This document shows, in pieces, positions 46,313 to 54,963 of a DNA stretch of 64,000 nt. The notes beneath the pieces were generated by a model, which searched no databases, was not told where the DNA came from, and worked only from the letters and a program-made list of their open reading frames with translations. Origin of the DNA: Bacteroidales bacterium UBA4116 (GTDB lineage Bacteria; Bacteroidota; Bacteroidia; Bacteroidales; Tannerellaceae). The DNA is taken from positions 1-64,000 of the forward strand of contig DFXE01000008.1 of NCBI GenBank assembly GCA_002381645.1. The letters run 5' to 3'. The translations under genes and the position numbers were made by a program. The stretch's first letter is position 1; each line of letters opens with the position of its first letter.

Positions 46313-46367
46313 TTAACGGATATATGCCTGAACGTGGTTTGTATGAACAGGTTTACTGATCCGTTAA
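46313..46367. repeat. second inverted repeat next to the cobS stop
   Basis: TTAACGGAT (46313-46321) pairs perfectly with ATCCGTTAA (46359-46367), 37 nt apart, ending 2 bp from the cobS stop codon. This is a possible terminator for the cob operon, though the loop is long. Confidence 0.35.
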
Positions 46368-46368
46368 T

Positions 46369-47130
46369 CTATCGTAATGGGTACAAATGACATGCAACCA
46401 GTGCGATGCCAAGGTAAAAACAAGTTTCACAAAGCAGGAACAGAGCGCCGCAGCAATCGCCGGTATACCCCTGTATCTTTTTATTTATCCATGAGGTAAG
46501 GAAAAACCATACCATCAAAGGCAGGATAACAGCCGCGAGGTATTCCGGGCGGGGCAGCCACAGCAAAGGAAGGACGGCGAAGAGGGCAGCAAGTATATAA
46601 TCGGATGCGGTCATCCGGTTATATATCAGTTTGTTTTTGGAATCTTCTTCTTTACGGACGTAAGGCAGGCGGTTGATCGTCATGGAAGCTACACCTTTGG
46701 AAAAAGGATCGGCAGCCAGCATAACGCTTCCGAGTATTTCGGGGGGAAGATGGCTGAGTAAACTGTAATTCATGGCAAAGTAAGCGATGAGTCCGGTTAC
46801 GCCATATGTCCCGATATGCGAATCTTTCATTATGGCTAAGATACGTTCGCGGGAAGTTCCACCGCCAAAACCATCGAAGAAATCGGCCAGGCCATCCTCA
46901 TGCAGGCATCCGGTCAATAACAAACGGGTAATGATAGCCAAAAGAAGAGCAGTATGGAGAGGTAAAAACAGCGACACCGCATATAACACGATCACGGAAC
47001 AGCCCGCAGTAAGCCATCCGGTCAACGGCCATAGCGGAACAACCTGTTTGAAATATTCTGCGGGAACATTTACCACCCGCCAGAACGGCAACCGGGTAAA
47101 CATCATAAAGGCGGCAAGAATACGCAGCAT
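46369..47130 (-). CDS. cobS: adenosylcobinamide-GDP ribazoletransferase
   Basis: This 253-residue polytopic membrane enzyme joins adenosylcobinamide-GDP with alpha-ribazole to make cobalamin (or its 5'-phosphate). Family marks are AAFMMFTRLPFW at the start, HEDGLADFFDGFGGGTSRER with the metal-binding acidic cluster, and MKDSHIGTYGVTGL. It is the last gene of the operon, one base after cobT. Confidence 0.94.
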   Translation of the reverse strand: MLRILAAFMMFTRLPFWRVVNVPAEYFKQVVPLWPLTGWLTAGCSVIVLYAVSLFLPLHTALLLAIITRLLLTGCLHEDGLADFFDGFGGGTSRERILAIMKDSHIGTYGVTGLIAYFAMNYSLLSHLPPEILGSVMLAADPFSKGVASMTINRLPYVRKEEDSKNKLIYNRMTASDYILAALFAVLPLLWLPRPEYLAAVILPLMVWFFLTSWINKKIQGYTGDCCGALFLLCETCFYLGIALVACHLYPLR

Positions 47131-47131
47131 A

Positions 47132-48169
47132 TCAGAAATATTTGGTCACCGAAGCCTGTTGAAAACTGTGCATTTCATTTATCATACGGACAGCCGACGC
47201 TACGACAGGATACGCGCAGATCGAACCGCTTCCTTCGCCCAGCCGCAAACCGAGGCTAAGCAGCGGGGTGGCTCCGATATGATCGAGCAGGCGTTTATGC
47301 CCCGCTTCATCACCGCAGTGTCCGAAAATACAATAGGATATGATTTCGGGATATAATCGGGAAGCGGCAAGCACACAATTGGTCATGATAAAACCGTCGA
47401 CCAGGATGATCATCTTTAATTCGGCAGCCCGGAGCATTCCGCCTACGGCCATTACCATTTCGTATCCACCGAAATAACGCATCACATGTAACACACTCCT
47501 ATCGCCGGTATAATTGGCGAGCGCTTTTTGAAGCACCTCACATTTATGACGGACACCATCACGGTCGAGGCCGCTGCCCGCTCCTACACATTCGGTAAGC
47601 GGAACATCCGTAAGACAGGTCATCCACATACTGGATGCCGCGGTATTGCCTATCCCCATTTCTCCGAAACTCACTACGTTCGTGCCTTCGCGATAACATA
47701 CTTCCACCATCTCCGCTCCGGTTTGCAAGGCCTGCTCCATTTCCGGAACAGTCATGGCGGGTTCGTAGCGGAAGTTACGCGTGCCTTTCCTGATCTTGCG
47801 GTCTATCAGCTCCGGAACGGGAGGAAAATCATAATCTACTCCCGCATCGATTATCTTCATTCCGAAACCATGCTGCCGGGCAAGGAAACAGACACCTGCA
47901 CCGCCGTTCAGGAAATTATACACCACCTGCCGGGTTACTTCTTTGGGTGATTTGCTGACGCCTTCATCGGCAATACCATGATCGGCCGCAAATATAATGT
48001 TGACCGGCTTGTTAAGGACGGGCGACAGGTTTTGCTGTATCAGGCCGATTTGTAAAGCAAGCGTTTCAAGCATACCCAAAGAACCCTTAGGTTTGGTCAG
48101 GTTGTCTATTTTATCCTGCAATGCCTTTCTGATGGCCGTATCCGGTTTTTCAATAGTGAACGATATCAT
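47132..48169 (-). CDS. cobT: nicotinate-nucleotide-dimethylbenzimidazole phosphoribosyltransferase
   Basis: This 345-residue CobT transfers phosphoribose from nicotinate mononucleotide to the lower-ligand base, giving alpha-ribazole phosphate. Motifs are KPKGSLGMLE, FAADHGIADEGVS, FLNGGAGVCFLARQHG, VVSFGEMGIGNTAASSM, GAGSGLD and the catalytic-glutamate segment GLRLGEGSGS. Its start overlaps the cobU stop by 4 bp (48166-48169), so the two are translationally coupled. Confidence 0.95.
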   Translation of the reverse strand: MISFTIEKPDTAIRKALQDKIDNLTKPKGSLGMLETLALQIGLIQQNLSPVLNKPVNIIFAADHGIADEGVSKSPKEVTRQVVYNFLNGGAGVCFLARQHGFGMKIIDAGVDYDFPPVPELIDRKIRKGTRNFRYEPAMTVPEMEQALQTGAEMVEVCYREGTNVVSFGEMGIGNTAASSMWMTCLTDVPLTECVGAGSGLDRDGVRHKCEVLQKALANYTGDRSVLHVMRYFGGYEMVMAVGGMLRAAELKMIILVDGFIMTNCVLAASRLYPEIISYCIFGHCGDEAGHKRLLDHIGATPLLSLGLRLGEGSGSICAYPVVASAVRMINEMHSFQQASVTKYF

Positions 48170-48687
48170 GGTTGGGATTTTATGAATAAAGGAATGCCGC
48201 TTACCATCAGGATTACTTCATCCGCGCGGGAAGCGATGAACTGATTCAGCCAACCCTGGAGGTCGGTAAACTTACGCTGCAGATCATTGGTGGAAGTACC
48301 GCCTAACCCTATTTCGTTGGTGATAAATATAAACAAGGCGTCCTGGTCGGTAAAAAGGTTGAATTCATCTTTAAGACTGATAAGTGAACGTTCCGTATCC
48401 CCTTCGCTATCATAAAAGAAGTTGGTCGCCCATAAAGTAACGCAGTCGACCACCACTACCCTGCCCTGCACCTGGTGACGGCTCAGGTATTTTTCTTCCT
48501 CAATATTTGTCCACTCCTCACCCCTGTCTTGTTGATGGCGCAGGATACGCGCCCGGTGTTCATCGTCCCATACACGCGAAGTAGCCAGGTAAACCGGCCG
48601 GCCGGTCAATTGCAGGGCCATTTTTTGCGCATAACTGCTTTTACCCGAGCGTTGACCACCTGTTATAAGCCTAATTTTTTTTTCCAT
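48166..48687 (-). CDS. cobU: adenosylcobinamide kinase/guanylyltransferase
   Basis: This 173-residue bifunctional enzyme phosphorylates adenosylcobinamide and adds GMP. The P-loop is at residues 10-17 (GGQRSGKS), followed by VYLATSRVWDDEHRARILRH with the guanylylated histidine region, VVDCVTLWATNFF and FITNEIGLGG. It lies 4 bp after cbiB and overlaps cobT. Confidence 0.95.
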   Translation of the reverse strand: MEKKIRLITGGQRSGKSSYAQKMALQLTGRPVYLATSRVWDDEHRARILRHQQDRGEEWTNIEEEKYLSRHQVQGRVVVVDCVTLWATNFFYDSEGDTERSLISLKDEFNLFTDQDALFIFITNEIGLGGTSTNDLQRKFTDLQGWLNQFIASRADEVILMVSGIPLFIKSQP

Positions 48688-48691
48688 GAGA

Positions 48692-49654
48692 TCAATAGTG
48701 ATAAGGGAAACCCAATAAGAGCAGGATAATTACGATAAGCCCCATCATCAGTTCCGTATTATTATTCACCTGGATCGAACGGTGTAAGTCTTCCCAGGTA
48801 AACAACCGTTCATTCACCCCGATAAAGGGTTTGGATACAGGCACACCGAAGTAATCATGCGTTCCCCCGAACCTGCAATTAAGTATGGCAGCCAGAGCGG
48901 CTTCGGGATATCCCGCGTTGGGACTTGCATGGGCCCGTCCGAAACGATGTACAAACCCTCTTTTATCCCAATTACCCGAAACAGCCAGCATCAGGTAAGC
49001 CGTCAGCCGCGCGGGAATATAATTCGCCACGTCGTCGATCTTTGCTGCCGTTTGTCCGAACTCTATAAACCGTTCGTTCTTATAGCCTGTCATCGAGTCG
49101 AGCGTATTGATCATCTTATATGCCATCATACCGGGCAGGCCCAGCAGAACAAACCAAAACATCGGGGCGATCACCCCGTCACTCAGGTTTTCGGCCAACG
49201 ATTCAAGCGCCGCTGTCTTGATTTCGTGCGACGACAAATTCGACGTATCCCGCCCTACAATACGCGAAAGCTGCTCCCGGCCTTCCAAAATACTTCGTTC
49301 CACGGCTTCGAACACGCCCTGTACTTCCGTTATCAATGTTTTTCCGGCCAGGCAATAGAAAACCCCTACGCCGGTAAGGAGCGCTTCGAGTTGGGGATGA
49401 ATTTTCCCGGCAATAAATAAAATATACCAGGTCGCCCCAAAAACCACAGCGATTAAAAAGATAGCAAAAAGTGAGCCTTTTACCTGACGGTTAGCACCTT
49501 TATTCAGGCTTTTTTCGCCCGCGGAGATCATTCTCCCGAAAAGGATAACAGGATGGGGCCATCCTTTGGGATCGCCCAGCAAACGGTCGGCCAGCCAGCC
49601 CCCCAGAAAAGGCATAACACGGTAGAGCAGTATGGAATGATATATCCAGGACAT
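48692..49654 (-). CDS. cbiB: adenosylcobinamide-phosphate synthase
   Basis: This enzyme of about 320 residues starts at MSWIYHSILL. It attaches the aminopropanol arm to adenosylcobyric acid in the membrane. Motifs are LADRLLGDPKGWPHPVILFG, AALESLAENLSDGVIAPMFW, YKMINTLDSMTGYKNERF and the C-terminal AHASPNAGYPEAALA. A start eight codons further upstream would lie within the -7 box at 49676, so 49654 is preferred. It heads cbiB-cobU-cobT-cobS. The amidation step (CbiP) and the phosphatase (CobC) are not in the window. Confidence 0.93.
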   Translation of the reverse strand: MSWIYHSILLYRVMPFLGGWLADRLLGDPKGWPHPVILFGRMISAGEKSLNKGANRQVKGSLFAIFLIAVVFGATWYILFIAGKIHPQLEALLTGVGVFYCLAGKTLITEVQGVFEAVERSILEGREQLSRIVGRDTSNLSSHEIKTAALESLAENLSDGVIAPMFWFVLLGLPGMMAYKMINTLDSMTGYKNERFIEFGQTAAKIDDVANYIPARLTAYLMLAVSGNWDKRGFVHRFGRAHASPNAGYPEAALAAILNCRFGGTHDYFGVPVSKPFIGVNERLFTWEDLHRSIQVNNNTELMMGLIVIILLLLGFPYHY

Positions 49655-49675
49655 AGTTGTCTGTTTCTCGTTATG

Positions 49676-49683
49676 CAAAGATA
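49676..49683 (-). promoter_or_regulatory. -7 box of the cob operon
   Basis: Read on the minus strand this is TATCTTTG, a full match to TAnnTTTG, about 22 bp before the cbiB start. No TTTG is present at the -33 distance. I could not recognise a cobalamin riboswitch in the short gap upstream. Confidence 0.5.
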
Positions 49684-49697
49684 ACGTTTAAAAAATA

Positions 49698-49721
49698 AAA
49701 GCAGGGCAACAACCCTGCTTT
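49698..49721 (-). terminator. intrinsic terminator after the beta-barrel gene
   Basis: On the minus strand AAAGCAGGG and CCCTGCTTT pair perfectly around a 6-nt loop and are followed by TATTTTTT. It separates the outer membrane protein gene from the cob operon promoter directly downstream. Confidence 0.8.
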
Positions 49722-49724
49722 ACT

Positions 49725-52571
49725 TTAAAACCGTCCGGGAGGCCGCCCGCCGGGACCACCTGGTCCGCCCGGACCTCTCGGCCCGCGCCGTTGTCCCGGC
49801 ACTGCATCGTCGGCGGTGGCCCCGCCTTTGAAGATATTGAAACGATAAACGAAATGTACCATAAAATAACTTCCCAGTGTATTATTCTCCGACTGGATAT
49901 TCCCGGTAGCCGTAGAAGTAAGCGTAATATTGCTGCGTTGTTGCAGGATATCGTATATCTTGACGCGAAGCATGGCCTGCTTGTTTTTCAGGAAAGACTT
50001 CGAGGCTGAGGCATTCCATAATACCTCTTTCAGTTTGAAGCTTGAATCATATCCAGAATTGGAAGAGTATGTAATATCGCTTTCCACTTTAAAATCAAGC
50101 GGTAGATAAAGGGTAGTCGTTCCCCCTACCCCATAATCGAACGTATTCCGGTTATTATCCGGTTGCAATGAGAAACCGATCTTATTATAGCGTATATTAC
50201 CGTTTATACCCAGGTCGATCACATTCGAACGGAAATCAATGCCCGCACGTTCCATGAGCGTCAGGTTAGTGTTCGCGTTTTTCTGCTGGTTAATGAAAGC
50301 GTTTTGGTTACGGTAAGAAGCCATTGTCATGGAGTTTACGGTAAACTTCTTATTCTTTAACGGCGAATTCATCATCACCCGTACATTTCCGTTGTAATTG
50401 CCGTTCGTATTCCGGTAAGTGGTACTCCTTACCCCCCCGTCCAGGGTGGAAACATCTTCCACAATATCATTCATGGTAAAACCGCCGTCGGCCATGACCA
50501 TAAACGCCGTTTGCTTTTCCGGGATGAATTTCTGGAAACGGATGAAAATATTATTGTTATACGTCGGTTTCAGGTCGGGATTACCTATACGGATCGCATT
50601 CGGGTCGGATACGTCGGCTACCGGCTGCAACTGTGTCATAGTGGGCTGGCGGGTACGTCCGTTATAATTGACGCGGAGGTTTGTTTGTTTGTTGAATATA
50701 TAATTGAATTGCGCCATCGGCGATAAGTTCACTACATTTCTTTTGATAGTGGAAAGTATGGTATCGCCGATAAAATTTTCACTTTTGCTGTACGAAGGGT
50801 CAAGGTTCATACCAATGGTATAATTAAACTTTTCGCGCTGCGATTTAAAACTCAGGCTGGCGCGCTGGCTCGTAAAGTCGTTACGGTAGCTTTGGCTGTA
50901 TGCCGTATCGAGCACAGTGTAGCGTCCGTTTTCATCTTTGGAATACGTAAATTTCAACGCCTCCTGGTTCTGCTGGCTGAAACTATAAGTAGCCTGTAAA
51001 AAATTATTCCTTCTCAGGGGCTCCACCCATGAAACGTACGCCCGGTAGTTATAGCTTTTATTCGTATAATTATATTCCTGGTCGATAGGAAGATCCGGAC
51101 GCGCGTTTTCGCCGAAATACAAGGTATTCGAAATATTTGTACCGTCCTGGTCGGAATCATTGTAACCTCCCGAAAACGAACCGCTCAACACCCTGCCCTT
51201 GTCGTTTAACTTACGGCTTATTTCCAGCCGGGCATTCAGGTTATATCCCGCGCCGTCGGAAAAATAACTCGATTCACTCATATTAACCGAATCGAGGCCG
51301 GTCATACCCATGTTGTCGGGGCCCTGAAAAGTAGTATAGTCCGATATCGAATGATTACGGCTTTTATTGTAACTGAAGTCCGGACGGAAAATGATCTGCG
51401 TCAACGTGTCGGGTTTCCATTCGAGCCGGAAATTCACCCCTACATTATCATTCTTCCGGTTGCGGGTGCTTTGCGATTCGATCGTTTGCAAACTATCTCC
51501 GGCGATAATCGTTTCTTCCCTGCTGGTACTGATCGCTTCGTTATCCGAACGACTATACCGCACGTTCCCGTTCAGCAGCAGTTTACTGCTAAATTCTTTC
51601 GTAAAATTGAAGCCTATATTACCCGACGTGGTGATCCCGCTTCCGGCGCCGCCGCCCCTGAAGCCGCCCCGGCCTCCTCCGCCGCCGCCCTGGAACATGC
51701 TCGACGCCAGGTCGGTGAATCCCATATTATTGGTATTATTAATACCACCCATTACAGTGAACTGGTCGTTATTATAGAAACGGTTCACCATAAACTGTCC
51801 TTCATAACGGTCTTCACTGCCGTAACCCGCGAAAGCATTGCCGAACCACCCCTGCTTCATTCCCGGCTTTACCGTCAGGTTGATGATCGTTTCCTCTTCG
51901 CCGTCGTCGAATCCCGTCATCCGTGTCATATCGCTCTTTTTGTCGAGCACCTGCAATTTATCGATCATATTGGCAGGCAGGTTTTTCGAGGCAACCTTCG
52001 GGTCGTCGGAGAAAAATTCTTTACCGTCGACCATTACCTTCTTTATCTCTTTACCGTTTACCGTTATTTTGCCCTCGCTATCAACCTCAACCCCGGGCAT
52101 TTTTTTCAACAGGTCCTCCAGTACCGAACCTTCCGTTACCTTATACGAATCGGCATTATATTCAATGGTATCGTTTCGGACAACGACTTCGGCTATTTTT
52201 CCTACCACCACCGCTTCACCCAGCATGATGGAGCCGTCGGAAAGCGGTAACTTACCTACATTGACCGGATTGGTTTTACCGGTGATCTGTAAAGGCTGGT
52301 ACAAGGGTTCGAAGCCCACAAAGGAAACATGCAATAAATAACTTCCGGGTTTAATGTTCTTCAAGGAGAAAGAACCGTTACGCGAACTGGCCACCCCGTT
52401 TACCAACGCGCTGTCTTTCACACTGAGAAGCCTGACAGTTGCCTGCTCGACGGGGGTTTCAGTTCCTTCTTCAACAACTACGCCTTTTACCTCTACGTTA
52501 TTCCTCTGCGCCAACGCCGGCATACAAAAGATAACCAAAATCAACACCAAAAAACCTCTACCATTTCCCAT
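49725..52571 (-). CDS. outer membrane beta-barrel protein, TonB-family, Gly-rich tail
   Basis: This protein of about 948 residues starts at MGNGRGFLVLILVIF. A near -7 box (TATCTTTT, minus strand, 52608-52601) excludes the start 17 codons upstream. A signal peptide is followed by a carboxypeptidase-regulatory-like domain (VKGVVVEEGTETPVEQATVR) and a plug-like segment (VLEDLLKKMPGVEVDSEGK, VNGKEIKKVMVDGKEFF). A large barrel of the OMP_b-brl_3 kind follows. Two glycine-rich stretches stand out: GGGGGGRGGFRGGGAGSG in a loop, and a Pro/Gly-rich tail (PRGPGGPGGPGGRPPGRF) beyond the last strand. Its substrate is unknown; the cob genes downstream are a separate unit, so a cobalamin link is not supported. 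Confidence 0.88.
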   Translation of the reverse strand: MGNGRGFLVLILVIFCMPALAQRNNVEVKGVVVEEGTETPVEQATVRLLSVKDSALVNGVASSRNGSFSLKNIKPGSYLLHVSFVGFEPLYQPLQITGKTNPVNVGKLPLSDGSIMLGEAVVVGKIAEVVVRNDTIEYNADSYKVTEGSVLEDLLKKMPGVEVDSEGKITVNGKEIKKVMVDGKEFFSDDPKVASKNLPANMIDKLQVLDKKSDMTRMTGFDDGEEETIINLTVKPGMKQGWFGNAFAGYGSEDRYEGQFMVNRFYNNDQFTVMGGINNTNNMGFTDLASSMFQGGGGGGRGGFRGGGAGSGITTSGNIGFNFTKEFSSKLLLNGNVRYSRSDNEAISTSREETIIAGDSLQTIESQSTRNRKNDNVGVNFRLEWKPDTLTQIIFRPDFSYNKSRNHSISDYTTFQGPDNMGMTGLDSVNMSESSYFSDGAGYNLNARLEISRKLNDKGRVLSGSFSGGYNDSDQDGTNISNTLYFGENARPDLPIDQEYNYTNKSYNYRAYVSWVEPLRRNNFLQATYSFSQQNQEALKFTYSKDENGRYTVLDTAYSQSYRNDFTSQRASLSFKSQREKFNYTIGMNLDPSYSKSENFIGDTILSTIKRNVVNLSPMAQFNYIFNKQTNLRVNYNGRTRQPTMTQLQPVADVSDPNAIRIGNPDLKPTYNNNIFIRFQKFIPEKQTAFMVMADGGFTMNDIVEDVSTLDGGVRSTTYRNTNGNYNGNVRVMMNSPLKNKKFTVNSMTMASYRNQNAFINQQKNANTNLTLMERAGIDFRSNVIDLGINGNIRYNKIGFSLQPDNNRNTFDYGVGGTTTLYLPLDFKVESDITYSSNSGYDSSFKLKEVLWNASASKSFLKNKQAMLRVKIYDILQQRSNITLTSTATGNIQSENNTLGSYFMVHFVYRFNIFKGGATADDAVPGQRRGPRGPGGPGGPGGRPPGRF

Positions 52572-52673
52572 GAAAGACTTTTTTTCAATTATTGCATACG
52601 AAAAGATAGACAAATTAAACAATAATTAGTTTAAGAACACTTCAATGGATTTACGTTTATTAACATTACTTCT

Positions 52674-52704
52674 TTTTTACTAATGTGAAGCTTTCCTACA
52701 TTTG
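52674..52704 (+). promoter_or_regulatory. probable promoter of the GMC oxidoreductase operon
   Basis: TTTT (52674-52677), 19 bp, then TACATTTG (52697-52704): the -7 element is perfect and the -33 is one base off. Transcription would start near 52711, so the reading frame upstream of 52763 is outside the transcript or too close to its start. Confidence 0.55.
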
Positions 52705-52762
52705 GTGTATAACGTTATTACAATTATTAAACCACAGTTCCATACATATACCTTTCTACCAT

Positions 52763-53311
52763 ATGACACTCGACCGACGAACATTTATCAAACAATGCGT
52801 TGCCCTTTACGGGAGCGTTTTACTGCTGCCAGCCTGTACCCTAAATAAAAAAGAGAACGATTTCCGCGTACTCGGCACCACACAGGCCCGTTGCCTGGCA
52901 GCCATTTGCGAACAGATCATCCCCACCGACGAATACCCCGGCGCCGTCGACGCGGGCGTGCTCAATTTCATAGACAAACAACTCTACCAACGGTTCCCCG
53001 AACACAAAGAAGACTTTTACGAAGGCATCCGGGCAACCGACGCCTACAGCAAAGACACTTTCGGCAAAGAATTCGCCGCCCTCGACTGGGAACAACAAAC
53101 CCGGGTGCTACTAGAAATGGAACAAGGCAAACTACCCGAAAGCTACTGGGATAAAATACCACAAAGGCAGTTTTTCGAAACCGTACGCCGCTACACCATG
53201 CAAGGCTACTACGGACCGCCCCACCACGGCGGCAACAAAGACTATGTAAGCTTCCGGATGATGAAACTCGAATACCCATTCTTAGCAGGACAGAACAGAT
53301 ATGAAAAATAA
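52763..53311 (+). CDS. gluconate 2-dehydrogenase subunit 3-like Tat lipoprotein
   Basis: This 182-residue small subunit of a FAD sugar dehydrogenase starts with a twin-arginine signal (LDRRTFIKQ, Arg5-Arg6) that ends in a lipobox (LLPAC, Cys25). The family segment AICEQIIPTDEYPGAVDAGV is followed by FIDKQLYQRF and RYTMQGYYG. In related glucose/glucoside dehydrogenases the small subunit carries the Tat signal and takes the signal-less flavoprotein along. That fits here, because the next gene (10-bp overlap) has no signal. The ATG at 52763 is chosen over an upstream frame because the promoter lies between them. Confidence 0.9.
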   Translation: MTLDRRTFIKQCVALYGSVLLLPACTLNKKENDFRVLGTTQARCLAAICEQIIPTDEYPGAVDAGVLNFIDKQLYQRFPEHKEDFYEGIRATDAYSKDTFGKEFAALDWEQQTRVLLEMEQGKLPESYWDKIPQRQFFETVRRYTMQGYYGPPHHGGNKDYVSFRMMKLEYPFLAGQNRYEK

Positions 53312-54935
53312 AAACCTCACAGCCATAGTAGTCGGCGCAGGAGCAGGCGGCGGGATCGTCGCAAAAGAATTAGCCGCCGCAAACATACAGGTCACCCTAT
53401 TTGAACGCGGCGACTGGCCCTCGTACGACAAACACTACAACGACGAATTAATATCACAACGCGTACAAGACCTCGGCTCCTCCTTCGGGCCCGACGGAAA
53501 GAAAAACCCGCGCGTGATCATCCACGACGACGGAAGCCGCACCGTAGCGCGGCATGCCGTCAACCATGTAGCCGCATGCGTCGGTTCCGGCACCGTTTCC
53601 TACGGAGCCATGGCCTGGCGGTTCATGCCCGAAGACTTTCAGATGAAATCGACCTACGGCGCGGTCGAAGGCTCCACCCTCGACGACTGGCCCATCACAT
53701 ACGAAGACCTCGAACCCTATTACGACAAAGCAGAGTACGAAATAGGGGTGGCAGGCGACATGTCCGGAAACCCCTTCGCGCCAAACCGGCACAAGCCCTA
53801 CCCCATGCCGCCCTTTGAATACAGCAAAGAAGGCGCCTACCTGGCCGAAGTATGCCAAAAGATGGGATTACACCCCTTCTACATCCCGATGCTGCGCAAT
53901 TCCGTGCCCTACAACGGAAGGGGAGCCTGTATCCGCAACCGCTTCTGCGTAGGATTCGCCTGCCCCGTAAACGCCAAGAACGGCACACACAACACCGTCA
54001 TCCCCGTAGCCATGCAGACCGGAAACTGCCTGGTGAAAACCAACAGCTTCGTCTACCAGGTACATATCGACGGAAAAGGACATGCCACAGCCGTATCCTA
54101 TTACGACGAAAACAACAAGTCACAGACCCTCGAAGCCGACATCATCGTAATCTCCGCGTCGGCCACCGAAACCGCCCGACTGCTCCTCAATTCCAAAACA
54201 ACGGAGTTCCCGGACGGTATCGGAAACAACACCGACCAGGTAGGGCGCAACCTCCAGGGGCACTCCTACACCGGAGCAGGCGCACTCTTCGATTTCGATA
54301 TATTAGACCTCAACAGCGGGCCCAACGGCACCATGGCTATCATGGATTACAACCACCACAACAAAGGCATCATCGGGGGCGGCCTGCTGGCCAATGAATT
54401 CTTTGCAGGGCCCTACGCTTTTACAAACAACCGTCCGCCCGGATATCCCCGCTGGGGAAAAGAGCACAAGAAGTTTCAGCGCGAAGGATACCGCCGGTTC
54501 AGCCAACTGTTCGGACCCATACAGGAAATGCCTGTAGCCGGAGCAAGAGTGACCGTAGCCGAAGATGTAAAAGACTTCTGGGGCGTACCCGTAGCCGCCT
54601 TCTCCGGCGGACACCATCCGCTCGATAAAAAACACTGCCAATTCCTGTCAGCCAAAGCAGAAGAAATACTACGCAACGCAGGCGCAAAAGAAACCTGGCG
54701 CTACGGCGGCGGCGAAGGCGGTCAGGGTGGCGGGCAACACCAGGCCGGGACCTGCCGCATGGGTAACGATCCCGCAACCTCCGTAACCGACCCGTTCGGG
54801 CGCATACACGAAACAGACAACCTCTACATCGCCGACGGCAGCCTGATGGTCACCAACGGAGGATTCAACCCCGTACTCACCATCATGGCATTAGCCTACC
54901 GCACCGGCGAACACATCGTAAAACAGTGGACCTGA
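53301..54935 (+). CDS. GMC-type FAD sugar dehydrogenase, large subunit
   Basis: This 544-residue flavoprotein has the FAD motif VVGAGAGGGIVAKELAAANI. A cysteine cluster (Cys210, Cys216, Cys221 in GACIRNRFCVGFACPVN) resembles the iron-sulfur site of bacterial FAD-glucose and glucoside-3-dehydrogenases. The C-terminal catalytic pair is His480 (QHQAGTCRMG) and Asn523 (GGFNPVLTIM). No signal peptide, so export by hitchhiking on the Tat subunit is expected. The closest well-known relatives oxidise sugars at C1 or C3 and hand electrons to cytochrome c, and a multiheme cytochrome follows 28 bp later. C3 oxidation is favoured by analogy, not proven. Confidence 0.9.
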   Translation: MKNKNLTAIVVGAGAGGGIVAKELAAANIQVTLFERGDWPSYDKHYNDELISQRVQDLGSSFGPDGKKNPRVIIHDDGSRTVARHAVNHVAACVGSGTVSYGAMAWRFMPEDFQMKSTYGAVEGSTLDDWPITYEDLEPYYDKAEYEIGVAGDMSGNPFAPNRHKPYPMPPFEYSKEGAYLAEVCQKMGLHPFYIPMLRNSVPYNGRGACIRNRFCVGFACPVNAKNGTHNTVIPVAMQTGNCLVKTNSFVYQVHIDGKGHATAVSYYDENNKSQTLEADIIVISASATETARLLLNSKTTEFPDGIGNNTDQVGRNLQGHSYTGAGALFDFDILDLNSGPNGTMAIMDYNHHNKGIIGGGLLANEFFAGPYAFTNNRPPGYPRWGKEHKKFQREGYRRFSQLFGPIQEMPVAGARVTVAEDVKDFWGVPVAAFSGGHHPLDKKHCQFLSAKAEEILRNAGAKETWRYGGGEGGQGGGQHQAGTCRMGNDPATSVTDPFGRIHETDNLYIADGSLMVTNGGFNPVLTIMALAYRTGEHIVKQWT

Positions 54936-54963
54936 AAAAACAGCACACCGAAAAAGCAATCCC

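Noticed and set aside
49679..49724. Cobalamin riboswitch before cbiB
   Set aside because: The gap is 46 bp and filled by a terminator and a -7 box; too short for a B12 riboswitch.
51351..52250. 299-codon frame antisense to the outer membrane beta-barrel gene
   Set aside because: Exact antisense of a clear protein; peptide has no fold-like pattern. It arises from the C/G-ending codons of the real gene.
53852..54397. 181-codon plus-strand Arg-rich frame inside the GMC gene
   Set aside because: Out-of-frame reading of the flavoprotein gene; extreme Arg/Pro/His content and no start context.
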